From assembly GCF_016429215.1 (NCBI RefSeq), contig NZ_JAELUH010000005.1:1-64000 (forward strand): DNA of 64,000 nucleotides, in the 5' to 3' direction. Origin of the DNA: Herbaspirillum sp. ASV7 (GTDB taxonomy: Bacteria; Pseudomonadota; Gammaproteobacteria; Burkholderiales; Burkholderiaceae_D). Under the pieces are notes generated by a model. That model had not been told where the DNA came from, ran no database searches, and saw only the letters and a program-made list of their open reading frames with translations. Numbering within the stretch: the stretch's first letter is position 1; every line of letters begins with the position of its first letter. Positions 43,937-52,056 of the stretch are shown here, piece by piece. The position numbers were made by a program, and so were the translations under genes.

Positions 43937-44881
43937 TTACTTGGTGACCAGCGATACCTTGGTTTCGACCACGCCACCCAGGGCGCTTTGCGGCTTCTTC
44001 TCGGCAATCGCCTTGAGCGCGGTCTCGATGCCGAATACCGCTTGCTGCTGGGCGAACTGGTCGACGGTGGCCAGTACGCGGCCATCCTTCAACATCGGCT
44101 TGATGGCGGTGATGTTGTCATAGCCCACCAGTTGCACCTTGCCGGTCTTGCCGGCGGCGCGGATGGCGGCCACGGCGCCCAGCGCCATGTTGTCGTTGCC
44201 GGCCAGGATGGCCTTGATGTCAGGATGGGCGTTGAGGATGGACGCGGCCACCTTGTTGCCCTGGTCGATTTCCCACTGGCCGGACTGCACCGTCACCACG
44301 TTGGCGCCGGCATCCTTCATCGCGTCCTGGAAGCCCAGCGTGCGCTGCTGCGCGTTGAAGGTGGTGGACACGCCTTCGATGATGGCGACCTTGTCGCCCT
44401 TCTGCAGCTGCTTGCCCAGGTAGTCGCCGGCCAGCTTGGCGCCCTTGCGATTGTCAGGACCGACGAAAGGCACGCTGATGCCCTTCTCCTTCAGTGCTGC
44501 ATCATCGAGCTTGTTGTCGATGTTGACCACGATGATGCCGGCGTCGATGGCCTTCTTGACCACCGGGACCAGCGCCTTGGAATCGGCCGGAGCGATCACC
44601 AGGGCATTGACCTTGGAGACGATCATCTGCTCGACGATCTTGATCTGGTTGGCGGTGTCCTGCTCGTCCTTGATGCCGTTGGCGATCAGGTCGAACTTGC
44701 CGGCATTGGCCTTCTGGTATTCGCGGGCGCCATTTTCCATGTTCAGGAAGAATTCGTTGGCCAGCGACTTCATGACCAGCGCCACCTTGGGCTTGGCCGG
44801 GGTCTGCGCCAGGGCGGCACCGGGAAGGACTGCACAGGCCAGAGCGGCAATGGCGAAATGGCGGCGGGTGAATGTGTTCAT
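43937..44881 (-). CDS. rbsB: ribose ABC transporter substrate-binding protein
   Basis: 314 residues. The signal peptide MNTFTRRHFAIAALACAVLP ends at ALAQ. The mature Peripla_BP_4 fold starts KPKVALVMKSLANEFFLNME and contains NALVIAPADSKALVPVVKKA, VVNIDNKLDD and ILAGNDNMALGAVAAIRAAG, all characteristic of RbsB. The ATG at 44881 gives a proper signal peptide; an ATG 48 bases upstream does not. It is the first gene of the operon, 58 bp downstream of the palindromic operator. Confidence 0.92.
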   Translation of the reverse strand: MNTFTRRHFAIAALACAVLPGAALAQTPAKPKVALVMKSLANEFFLNMENGAREYQKANAGKFDLIANGIKDEQDTANQIKIVEQMIVSKVNALVIAPADSKALVPVVKKAIDAGIIVVNIDNKLDDAALKEKGISVPFVGPDNRKGAKLAGDYLGKQLQKGDKVAIIEGVSTTFNAQQRTLGFQDAMKDAGANVVTVQSGQWEIDQGNKVAASILNAHPDIKAILAGNDNMALGAVAAIRAAGKTGKVQLVGYDNITAIKPMLKDGRVLATVDQFAQQQAVFGIETALKAIAEKKPQSALGGVVETKVSLVTK

Positions 44882-44939
44882 CTGCGTCTCCGATGTTGAT
44901 GTTGTCGGCGTTTCCCTGAAGATACGCACCGTTATGGTT

Positions 44940-44955
44940 GCGCAAACGTTTGCGC
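44940..44955. promoter_or_regulatory. LacI-type operator (probable RbsR site)
   Basis: GCGCAAACGTTTGCGC is a perfect 16-bp palindrome with the central CpG typical of LacI/PurR-family sites. It lies 58 bp upstream of the rbsB start, the head of the operon that encodes RbsR. Confidence 0.8.
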
Positions 44956-45095
44956 GAACTGGAGGATAGCACCGGAATTCATGAAAATAAAGCCCGTCCC
45001 GCAGCTTTTTTCATGTCTTGCCAGGTAGTCAATGGAGCTGAACGAGGCGTCGGCATGATTACGCGACATGCCCAAGGATTGCGGCGGCCCCATGG

Positions 45096-45132
45096 AAAAC
45101 GGCGGGTGCTGCCCATTGGCACCACCCGCCGT
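45096..45132 (-). terminator. rho-independent terminator of the small membrane-protein unit
   Basis: On the minus strand ACGGCGGGTG pairs perfectly over 10 bp with CACCCGCCGT, loop of 14 bases, followed by TTTTCC. It lies 35 bp past the stop codon of the gene at 45167. Confidence 0.75.
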
Positions 45133-45166
45133 CCATGACCTCGATGGCGATACCGATCGGGCCTTG

Positions 45167-45346
45167 TCAGTCCACGCCCCCATGGTGGGCCGAACGGGAT
45201 CGATCCTGCTTGGGCTTGAGCGAATCAGGCAGCCACAGCCGATAGACCAGATAGGCGGCAAACACGCCGCCAGCCACCAGCACGTAGACCACGTACCAGT
45301 TCAAGAAGACCCTGCCCCACGCAAGGATCTGTTCCAGGATGTGCAT
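45167..45346 (-). CDS. small single-pass membrane protein, paralogue of the next gene
   Basis: 59 residues beginning MHILEQILAWGRVFLNWYVV, with one transmembrane helix (about 17-40) and a hydrophilic, basic and His-containing tail. GGGGAAGGACG precedes the ATG at 45346; the frame is open further upstream but lacks a start signal there. It resembles the 41-residue protein at 45424-45549 in the pattern E..LA.G....WY..Y...G.FA.Y. A terminator follows. I do not recognise the family; subunits or regulators of membrane complexes are often this size. Confidence 0.65.
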   Translation of the reverse strand: MHILEQILAWGRVFLNWYVVYVLVAGGVFAAYLVYRLWLPDSLKPKQDRSRSAHHGGVD

Positions 45347-45423
45347 ATCGTCCTTCCCCAAACCTTCTGCCTGCCCCCAGGCAACATTTCCACACATCCG
45401 CTTACCGCACCGGGCTAACCGGG

Positions 45424-45549
45424 CTAGTGTCCCGGACTGGCACGGCGCCAGACATAGGCACCAAAAGCGAAACTGCCCACGATGACGTACAAGGCATACC
45501 ATGCCAGCGCCTGGCCACCATAGGCCAGCAGCCATTCGATGAATTTCAT
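45424..45549 (-). CDS. very small membrane protein (41 residues)
   Basis: Begins MKFIEWLLAYGGQALAWYAL, continues through YVIVGSFAFGAYVWRR and ends ASPGH. One transmembrane helix fills most of the protein. GAGGAG lies 7 bases before the ATG. Its similarity in layout and residues to the next gene (45167-45346) and the shared terminator suggest a two-gene transcript made by duplication. Function unknown. Confidence 0.65.
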   Translation of the reverse strand: MKFIEWLLAYGGQALAWYALYVIVGSFAFGAYVWRRASPGH

Positions 45550-46016
45550 CGCTGTCTCCTCATTTCATCTACCGCACTGATATTCGTGCAGCTTATCGTC
45601 TCAAGGGATGAAATTTCCTTCAATCAACATCCCTGCCATGCTGCAGGGCCTGCTGTCACTCCAGATACCGTGGTCAAGCTCGCTGCCCACGCCCACAGAG
45701 GCCTGCAAGCCCATCTTGCTACTGCCAAAAAATGATGTAAAGAATGCTTTATTTCGCACAGCAGCAAATTGCCCTTCGGCAGGACCTCATTGCTGTGCCG
45801 CAAACACCTCAATGCCATTTTGACAAAGCCTCATCGGGCAGGAAAACGCCAAGTCATTGATTATCAGATAACTTTTTGCATCGCAAAACAAAAAGTTGGG
45901 AAATCGTCGTCAAATGACGACTTCAGCAACATCCACTGCACCGCGGCCTCCCGATGCCGGGCGAGCACTGCAGACTCCCGGCTGATGACGACCGGCCGCC
46001 CAGACATTCACCGGGT
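45550..46016. other. gene-free stretch between the micro-protein unit and nhaA
   Basis: 467 bp of below-average GC with no convincing frame on either strand. It contains the possible nhaA terminator at 45888-45921 and presumably the promoter of the small membrane-protein unit. Confidence 0.5.
45888..45921 (-). terminator. possible terminator of nhaA
   Basis: GTCGTCA and TGACGAC (45906-45921) flank only two bases, so the real loop would be larger. On the minus strand the repeat is followed by a T-rich run including TTTTTGTTTT. It lies about 95 bp past the nhaA stop. Confidence 0.3.
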
Positions 46017-47294
46017 TTATGTCTTGCGCCACAATACCAAGGTCCCGCACAGGCCAGCGAGGATAGACCCGCCCAGCACGCCCAGTTTGAGCTGGGCCTC
46101 GAAGTCGGCCGACAATCCCTGGAAAGCCAGGCCGCCAATGAACAGGCTCATCGTGAAACCGATGCCGCACAGCATGCATACGCCGATGAATTGCCGGGTA
46201 CTGGCCCCGGTCGGCGCCGCCGCCAGACCACTGCGTATCATCAGCCAGGCCGCGCCGAAGACCCCCACGGTCTTGCCCAGCACCAGCCCGCCGGCAATCC
46301 CCAGGGGGATGGGCTGCAGCAGGCTCTCCAGCGACATGCCCTGCAAGCTCACGCCGGCATTGGCAAAGGCAAACATGGGCAGGACCAGGAACGCCACCCA
46401 GGGATGCAGGCCATGTTCGAGCGCACCGGCCAGCGGTTTTTCCTCGGCGTCGCGCATGGGAATGGCCAGGGCCGTGACCACACCCGCCAAGGTGGCATGG
46501 ATGCCCGACTTGAGCACGCACACCCAGATCACCAGGCCGACCACCAGATAGATATCGGCGCGCCGCACACCGCTGCGGTTGAGCAGCACCAGCACCAGCG
46601 TGCCGACACCGGCGCCGGCCAGCATGCCCAGCGACAGATGGTCCGTATAGAACAGCGCGATGACGACGATGGCGCCCAGGTCGTCGATGATGGCCACGGC
46701 CGTGAGGAACACCTTGAGCGAAGTCGGTACGCGTGAACCCAGCAACATCACGATACCGATGGCAAAGGCGATGTCGGTCGCCGCAGGAATGGCCCAGCCA
46801 CGCAAGGCGACCGGATCGCCCAGGTTGATCAGGGCATAGATCACGGCCGGCACCACCATGCCCCCCAGGGCGGCGGCGGCCGGCAGGATGGCCTGCCTGC
46901 GCGAGGCCAGCTCCCCCTCGACGAACTCGCGCTTGATTTCCAGCCCCACCAGGAAGAAGAACACGGCCATCCACAGGTCATTGACCCACAGCAGCAAGGG
47001 CTTGGACAACACCACCAGCCCACCGATATCGACCGTTCCCTTGACCTGGGTGAAGCGCGCATAGGCTTCGCGCCAGTCCGAATTGCTGACCACCACGGCC
47101 AGCACCGCCGCGATGGCCAGCACGATGCCGCCGGCGGCTTCGTGGGCAAAGAAACGCATGAAGGCGTTGCCGCCGGAAGTTTGCTGATCTGTCTTGCTCA
47201 ATGCCTGCTCCTTGTTGCCGTTTTCAACAGAAGCGTCGACTGTAACAAGGGAGCGCCAATTCTCCAAATAAAGCGAGTCCGGGGTCCGGTTCAA
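46017..47294 (-). CDS. nhaA: Na+/H+ antiporter NhaA
   Basis: Up to 425 residues with about 12 membrane helices. The paired aspartates of the ion site are in VAIIDDLGAIVVIALFY, and family segments include MAVFFFLVGLEIKREFVEGE, GWAIPAATDIAFAIGIVMLL and GIGFTMSLFIGGLAF. NhaA exchanges two protons for one Na+ in pH and sodium balance. The N-terminus has about 40 residues before FMRFFAHEAAGGIVLA; starts at 47294 or further in are possible. It overlaps the stop of the DUF2145 gene by 4 bp. Confidence 0.92.
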   Translation of the reverse strand: MNRTPDSLYLENWRSLVTVDASVENGNKEQALSKTDQQTSGGNAFMRFFAHEAAGGIVLAIAAVLAVVVSNSDWREAYARFTQVKGTVDIGGLVVLSKPLLLWVNDLWMAVFFFLVGLEIKREFVEGELASRRQAILPAAAALGGMVVPAVIYALINLGDPVALRGWAIPAATDIAFAIGIVMLLGSRVPTSLKVFLTAVAIIDDLGAIVVIALFYTDHLSLGMLAGAGVGTLVLVLLNRSGVRRADIYLVVGLVIWVCVLKSGIHATLAGVVTALAIPMRDAEEKPLAGALEHGLHPWVAFLVLPMFAFANAGVSLQGMSLESLLQPIPLGIAGGLVLGKTVGVFGAAWLMIRSGLAAAPTGASTRQFIGVCMLCGIGFTMSLFIGGLAFQGLSADFEAQLKLGVLGGSILAGLCGTLVLWRKT

Positions 47295-48235
47295 CCCGCC
47301 GACAAGCTCAGGTCACCCGGCCCGGGGCTGCAATCGTCGGCGATCGGGCTCCAGCCCTGGTGAATCACGATCCTGCCAGTGTGCATGCACAGCTCGACGC
47401 GACGGCTGCGGGGATCGCGGCGCCGGATGAAGTCCTCGATGGACTCCGGCATGCTGACCTGATAGAGATCGTCAGCGATATTGGCTGGCGGATGATCGAC
47501 ATTGTGGATCAGCGGAATGACGTGACTGACCCACATCAGGTAGCGCTGCTGGACGTGGATGTCGCTGGGCCGGTAATCACTGTCACGCAGCCACTGTTGG
47601 GCCGCTGCGCGAAAGGCGTGGTCGACGTCGATATGCCCCCAGGCGAAGGCCAGCATTTCCATGAGCCATTGGTTGCAGTTCTGGAATTGCGTCGAAAAGG
47701 CATAGGCATTGGCGCTGTATTGCTTGCCCAGCAGATGCAGCGCCAGCGTCTTGTCCAGCGCGGCATCATGCATCTCCAGGCCCAGCACGCCGGGCACGAA
47801 CACCAGTGACACGAAGGGAATCGTGGTGCTGTCATTGTTGATCAGGAATCCCGCCAGTCCCTGGTCGAAGATATCCGGCTTCTCGTCTTCGCAACTGTAG
47901 AACAGCTGGCGCACCGTCCAGCCCAGGCCGCCGGTGCGCAGGGCAAAGCCGGCATGCGAATAGCGGATGTGGAAGCGCTCCAGGTCGATGGCCGAGCGCG
48001 AGATGATGGCGCTGCTGGCATCGGCCTGGTCGAGTTGGGCGCGCACGGCGGCGGCGAAATGCAGCAACTGGTTCTTTTGCTCGGCGTCCAGGTCCAGGGT
48101 GCGGTCGCAATAGACAAAGAGGTTGGCCGCGTGGACGGGCGCGATCACGCCGACCACGCTGAGCGCAGCGCCGCAGAGCAGGCACAGAAATGCCTGCCGC
48201 AGCAGACGGCGCCAGCGATCGCTCAGCCTCGGCAC
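47291..48235 (-). CDS. exported DUF2145-family protein
   Basis: 314 residues. The signal peptide ends near APVHAANLFVYCD. The DUF2145 pattern is visible: an early Cys-Asp-Arg, IRYSHAGFALR with the conserved His, TVRQLFYSCEDEKPDIFDQG with Cys, and STTIPFVSLVFVPGVL. The function of the family is unknown; the conserved Ser/His/Cys set suggests an NlpC-like or hydrolase fold, which is inference. It is co-directional with the exported protein upstream (13-bp gap) and overlaps nhaA downstream. Confidence 0.75.
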   Translation of the reverse strand: MPRLSDRWRRLLRQAFLCLLCGAALSVVGVIAPVHAANLFVYCDRTLDLDAEQKNQLLHFAAAVRAQLDQADASSAIISRSAIDLERFHIRYSHAGFALRTGGLGWTVRQLFYSCEDEKPDIFDQGLAGFLINNDSTTIPFVSLVFVPGVLGLEMHDAALDKTLALHLLGKQYSANAYAFSTQFQNCNQWLMEMLAFAWGHIDVDHAFRAAAQQWLRDSDYRPSDIHVQQRYLMWVSHVIPLIHNVDHPPANIADDLYQVSMPESIEDFIRRRDPRSRRVELCMHTGRIVIHQGWSPIADDCSPGPGDLSLSAG

Positions 48236-48248
48236 GGATCAGGCCATC

Positions 48249-48716
48249 CTACTGGATCACGACGTGGCGGGCATTGAGGTCCTCCCGCCACTGCTCGTTG
48301 AGCACCACCACGAAGGGTTTTGGCGCGAAGGCCTGGTAGAACGCCAGGCCGTACTCCTCGTGCGTGGCCTTGACTGTCTGTCCTACCCCGATATCGACCC
48401 GGGCATAGTCGTTGGCCGGCAGAAAGAGATAGATATCGCGTTCACGTTCCTGTCCATCGGCTCGCAGTAGCAGGCGCATCTGGTCCGTGCGCCCATCGGC
48501 GAGCTCGATATTGGTCACCTTGTAGGTGCCATGGGTCAGGTCCACCAGGTTGACCACCGCAGTCGTGGCCTTGCTGACCAGGGTCGAGACACTGGCCACG
48601 GTACCGCTCACGCTCAGCGACAGGGAGATCGAGATACCGTTGGCCATGGCGCCGGCGTGGGCGCACAGCAGTGCGAGGGCCAGCAGCAGATGCTTGCCAG
48701 TCTGGGAAGGGTTCAT
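48249..48716 (-). CDS. exported protein of unknown function, partner of the DUF2145 gene
   Basis: 155 residues. The signal peptide MNPSQTGKHLLLALALLCAH ends at GAMANG. The mature region is beta-rich with a Ser/Val-rich start (ISLSLSVSGTVASVSTLVSK) and a later segment YKVTNIELADGRTDQMRLLL. I do not recognise the family. It ends 13 bp before the DUF2145 gene, so the two exported proteins are likely co-expressed and may work together. Confidence 0.65.
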   Translation of the reverse strand: MNPSQTGKHLLLALALLCAHAGAMANGISISLSLSVSGTVASVSTLVSKATTAVVNLVDLTHGTYKVTNIELADGRTDQMRLLLRADGQERERDIYLFLPANDYARVDIGVGQTVKATHEEYGLAFYQAFAPKPFVVVLNEQWREDLNARHVVIQ

Positions 48717-48861
48717 GTCGCGGACGGCCTTTTCTTGTCATGTTCCGGCACCTCCCACATCATCGTGAAGAGGCTCGTGGTCGCCGCGAGTGTAGCCTGC
48801 CGGGTGGCCGCGCCTGGCAAACTTTGCAATTGCAGAGAGCTGTAAGGCGAAATTGACTTTT

Positions 48862-48887
48862 ATTGACGCATCCTTGCATGCGTCAAT
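48862..48887. promoter_or_regulatory. 10-bp inverted repeat upstream of the DUF2145 unit
   Basis: ATTGACGCAT (48862-48871) and ATGCGTCAAT (48878-48887) are perfectly complementary around CCTTGC. It is 146 bp upstream of the exported-protein start. No T-run follows on either strand, so an operator or leader hairpin is likelier than a terminator. Confidence 0.45.
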
Positions 48888-48925
48888 GTCGACTCCATGC
48901 CATTGTCCGTGCCATTGCGATGGAC

Positions 48926-48962
48926 AAAAAAAATGGGCCGTCCCTCTCCACAGGAACGGCCC
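48926..48962 (-). terminator. terminator of the universal stress gene
   Basis: On the minus strand GGGCCGT pairs with ACGGCCC (14-base loop) and is followed by A and eight T residues. It lies 66 bp past the stop of the Usp gene. Confidence 0.8.
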
Positions 48963-49027
48963 GACCCTCCACACCACAAACCTTGATCGATGGCCCTTGC
49001 GACCATCTACCTTCATTTCAATCCATT

Positions 49028-49465
49028 TCAGCGGAACACCAGCACCGGCACCTTGCTACGGGCCAGCAGCTTTTGTGTCTGGCTGCCAAAGAGCAGTCGT
49101 CCCAGCGTCGAACGTGCCCTGGAGGCCATGAAGATGGCATCGCAGTGTTCGCGCTCGGCCACGCGCATGATTTCTTCAAAGGGCCGACCGCCCTGCGCCA
49201 CCTCTACCGAACAAGGAACGCCCTGCTCACGTGCCATCTGCGTGATCATTTCGACGCTGGCCAGCGCCCGCGCACGTCCGGCCTCATCGGCTCGCTGCAC
49301 ATCGACGCCCACGCTGACTTCAGGAATCGACAAGGCGCGCAGATTGCCCGCCACCGACAAGCCCACCAGATTGCTGCCACAGCTCTTGGCCAGCGCGATG
49401 GCGGCCTTCACGGATTCATTGCACAGGCGGGAACCATCGGTTGCAAGCAGGATGTTCTTGAACAT
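49028..49465 (-). CDS. universal stress protein (UspA family)
   Basis: 145 residues: MFKNILLATDGSRLCNESVK at the start, VGVDVQRADEAGRARALASV in the middle, HCDAIFMASRARSTLGRLLF and GSQTQKLLARSKVPVLVF at the end. The ATP-binding G-x2-G-x9-G(S/T) motif is only partly kept, since the first glycine position is Ser. The ATG at 49465 follows GGAGGTCAAC. A perfect FNR/Anr box lies 65 bp upstream, so expression should rise when oxygen is low, as for several Usp proteins in anaerobic survival. Confidence 0.9.
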   Translation of the reverse strand: MFKNILLATDGSRLCNESVKAAIALAKSCGSNLVGLSVAGNLRALSIPEVSVGVDVQRADEAGRARALASVEMITQMAREQGVPCSVEVAQGGRPFEEIMRVAEREHCDAIFMASRARSTLGRLLFGSQTQKLLARSKVPVLVFR

Positions 49466-49501
49466 GTTGACCTCCGTCGCTGACTGATCTGGTATGACTG
49501 C

Positions 49502-49507
49502 ATAGTA
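49502..49507 (-). promoter_or_regulatory. -10 element of the Usp promoter
   Basis: TACTAT on the minus strand. A transcript start about 7 bases further on (near 49495) would put the FNR box centre at about -41.5, the class II activation position. Confidence 0.5.
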
Positions 49508-49529
49508 GACCCGCCATGCTGCGTCGCAC

Positions 49530-49543
49530 TTGATATGCATCAA
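49530..49543 (-). promoter_or_regulatory. FNR/Anr box upstream of the Usp gene
   Basis: TTGATATGCATCAA matches the FNR/Anr consensus TTGAT-N4-ATCAA exactly. Its centre is about 71 bp before the start codon. A second copy with one mismatch, TTGAGGTGGATCAA, is at 49579-49592. Confidence 0.8.
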
Positions 49544-49625
49544 GCCGTCGGGTGGCCTGCGCATCGGCTGGCCGCCACTTGAGGTGGATCAAATGGCAGC
49601 ATGCCGCGCGTCTGCCGTCCATACG

Positions 49626-49652
49626 AAAACGGCCTGCGCAGTGGCAGGCCGT
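49626..49652 (-). terminator. terminator of the amino-acid ABC/hut unit
   Basis: On the minus strand ACGGCCTGC pairs with GCAGGCCGT over 9 bp with a 6-base loop and is followed by TTTTCG. It lies 20 bp past the hutG stop codon. Confidence 0.8.
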
Positions 49653-49672
49653 CTCATGTCAATGCTGGGGCA

Positions 49673-50473
49673 TCAGATCGGCCTGAAGGCCAGGAAACGC
49701 TCGATCAGGCGCGCCAGCACCGGCTTCAACGCCGCCGCCAGCGTGGCATCGAGCGCATACGGGGGCTGTTCCTGCATGTAGCTGCGCTGTGCCAGTTCCA
49801 GCTGGATCGCATGCACGTTCTGGTCGGGCTGGCCATAGTGGCGGGTGATGTGTCCGCCCTTGAAGCGGCCATTGAGCACCGCCGGGTAGTGCGGTGCCAG
49901 TTCCCGGGCCAGTTCCAGCAGCGCTTCGCCCACTCCGGCGGCGCAGGAGGCGCCGCTGGCGTTGCCGAAGTTGAAGACCGGCAGCTCACCCTCGAAGAGG
50001 TGCGGAATCACCGAGCGGATCGAATGCGCATCCCACAGCAAGGCATAGCCATGGATGGCCTTAATGCGCGCCAGCTCGGCCTGCAGGGCCTGGTGGTAGG
50101 GCTTCCAGTAGATCTCCAGGCGACGTGCGGTCTCGGCCTCGTCGGGCTCGCCACCGGATCGATACAGCGGCACGTTGTCGAAGGTGGTCAGCGGACACAG
50201 GCCGGTGGTGTTCTGCCCCGGATAGAGGCTCTGGCCGTCGGCTGGGCGATTCAGGTCGATGGTGTAGCGCGAGTGGTAGGGACGCAGCACCGAGGCGCCC
50301 ATGCCAGCCGCAAAGTCGTACAACTCGGCGATGTGCCAGTCGGTATCATCGACCTGCAGGCCGACCTCGCTATAGCGCGGCTTCAAGTCCTCGGGCAGGC
50401 GCGTCCCCACGTGGGGCATGGAAATGAGCAAGGGCGTCGTACCCTGCTGCAGCGTGAAAATATCGTTTTGCAT
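49673..50473 (-). CDS. hutG: N-formylglutamate deformylase
   Basis: 266 residues of the formylglutamate amidohydrolase (FGase) family: LISMPHVGTRLPEDLKPRYS, VDDTDWHIAELYDFAAGMGA, RYTIDLNRPADGQSLYPGQN, LLWDAHSIRS and GRFKGGHITRHYG, with the zinc-type His and Asp positions kept. It hydrolyses N-formyl-L-glutamate to glutamate and formate, the last step of the HutF-HutG branch of histidine breakdown. It follows hutF after 8 bp. Confidence 0.93.
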   Translation of the reverse strand: MQNDIFTLQQGTTPLLISMPHVGTRLPEDLKPRYSEVGLQVDDTDWHIAELYDFAAGMGASVLRPYHSRYTIDLNRPADGQSLYPGQNTTGLCPLTTFDNVPLYRSGGEPDEAETARRLEIYWKPYHQALQAELARIKAIHGYALLWDAHSIRSVIPHLFEGELPVFNFGNASGASCAAGVGEALLELARELAPHYPAVLNGRFKGGHITRHYGQPDQNVHAIQLELAQRSYMQEQPPYALDATLAAALKPVLARLIERFLAFRPI

Positions 50474-50481
50474 CTTGCTTC

Positions 50482-51912
50482 CTAATCCTTCAGTAAATCG
50501 GCCACGGCCTGGCGATAGGCCTGGCGTGCATGATCTTCCAGCACGTGATGGCCGGCGCTGACCACCTTGCGGCCGGCTACGTGGACATCACGCACCGGGT
50601 TGCCTTCGTGCTCGCCGAACACCAGCGCCGAGAGCAAGTGCGAGGCACTGCGCCCGGCCAGGTTGACGTGCTCGCCATCGAGCACCACGAAGTCGGCGCG
50701 CTGCCCCACCGCCAGCCCGGCCACCTGCCTGCCGCTGGCCCGTGCACCACCCGCGACGGCCTGCGCATACAGGCGATCGGCCACCGCCGGTGCCTGCCCG
50801 GAGGCCAGCACATTGCGTCGCTGGTGGTGCAGGCGTTGCCCATATTCGAGCAAGCGCAGCTCGGAGCGGGGATTGATGGCGATGTTGCTGTCCGAGCCGA
50901 TGCCCCACTGCGCGCCTGCATCAAGCAGACGCGGCGCGTCGATGATGCCGTCGCCGAGATTGGCCTCGGTGGTCGGACACAGACCCACCACTGCCTGGCT
51001 GGCGACCACACCCTGATATTCGGCATCGTCCATGTGAGTGGCATGCACCAGACACCAGCGCGCATCGACTTCCTGCTGGGATAGCAATAACTGTACCGGG
51101 CGTTGGCCGCACCAGGCCAGGCAATCCTCCACTTCGCGTACCTGTTCGGCGACGTGGATATGCAGGGGCGCGTCCTGCCCGCCTGGCTGGGCGCGCAAGC
51201 CATCGACCAGCGCCTCAAGGCTGTGCGCCGACACGGCGCGCAGCGAATGCGGCGCCATGCCATAGCGGCGCATGCCGTTCTCGGGGAGAACACGCTGCAA
51301 GCGCTCGCGCAGGTCCAGCAGCCAGGGCACCGTGGCGATGAAGCGCGCCTGCTGGGCCGATGGCGGCTGGCCGCCAAAACCGCCCTGCTGGTACAGCACC
51401 GGCAGCAGTGTCATGCCGATGCCCGCCTCCTGCGCGGCCTGCATGACGCGCAAGGCCAGTTCGGCCGGATCGGCATAGGACTGTCCCTGCGGCGCATGGT
51501 GCAGGTAGTGGAATTCGCACACCGAGGTATAGCCGGCCTTGAGCATCTCGATGTAGAGCTGGCGGGCGATGGCTTCCAGATGTTGCGGCTGCAGGCGCTG
51601 GGCAAAGCGGTACATCAGCGTGCGCCAGCTCCAGAAGGAATCGGTGGGACTGCCCATGGTCTCGGTCAATCCCGCCATGGCACGCTGGAAGGCGTGTGAA
51701 TGCAGGTTGGGCATGCCGGCGATGACGGGGCCGGCGGCGCTCGGCGCGCCACCGCCATCACTGTCGGCGCTGACGGAAAGAAAATTGCCCGCGCCGTCCC
51801 AGCGCAGCAGCACGTCACTGCGCCAGCCCTCGGGGAGCAAGGCCAGCGGGCAGAACAGCGTGCCGCCGGCGCCATCAAGGTGTTGCAGGTCTTGTTCGCG
51901 ATGCGATGCCAT
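50482..51912 (-). CDS. hutF: formimidoylglutamate deiminase
   Basis: 476 residues of the amidohydrolase superfamily. Metal ligands are in GMPNLHSHAFQRAMAG, LHIHVAEQ and LVHATHMDD, with Asp in GIGSDSNIAINPRSELRLLE. HutF converts N-formimidoyl-L-glutamate to N-formyl-L-glutamate and ammonia. The ATG at 51912 has AAGGTGAGCAC before it; an upstream in-frame ATG lacks such a site. It sits between hutD and hutG in the transporter operon. Confidence 0.93.
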   Translation of the reverse strand: MASHREQDLQHLDGAGGTLFCPLALLPEGWRSDVLLRWDGAGNFLSVSADSDGGGAPSAAGPVIAGMPNLHSHAFQRAMAGLTETMGSPTDSFWSWRTLMYRFAQRLQPQHLEAIARQLYIEMLKAGYTSVCEFHYLHHAPQGQSYADPAELALRVMQAAQEAGIGMTLLPVLYQQGGFGGQPPSAQQARFIATVPWLLDLRERLQRVLPENGMRRYGMAPHSLRAVSAHSLEALVDGLRAQPGGQDAPLHIHVAEQVREVEDCLAWCGQRPVQLLLSQQEVDARWCLVHATHMDDAEYQGVVASQAVVGLCPTTEANLGDGIIDAPRLLDAGAQWGIGSDSNIAINPRSELRLLEYGQRLHHQRRNVLASGQAPAVADRLYAQAVAGGARASGRQVAGLAVGQRADFVVLDGEHVNLAGRSASHLLSALVFGEHEGNPVRDVHVAGRKVVSAGHHVLEDHARQAYRQAVADLLKD

Positions 51913-52056
51913 GTGCTCACCTTTTTGTATTGGCTGTGTCTGGATCACCTCTCATGCGCCCGCTTGGAACCACGGAATCACGACGAAAGGCGTTCCAGTG
52001 TAGACCCGGATCATGAACGCCGCCGGAGGGCGGGTGGATCGTCCATGCCCGGGACG

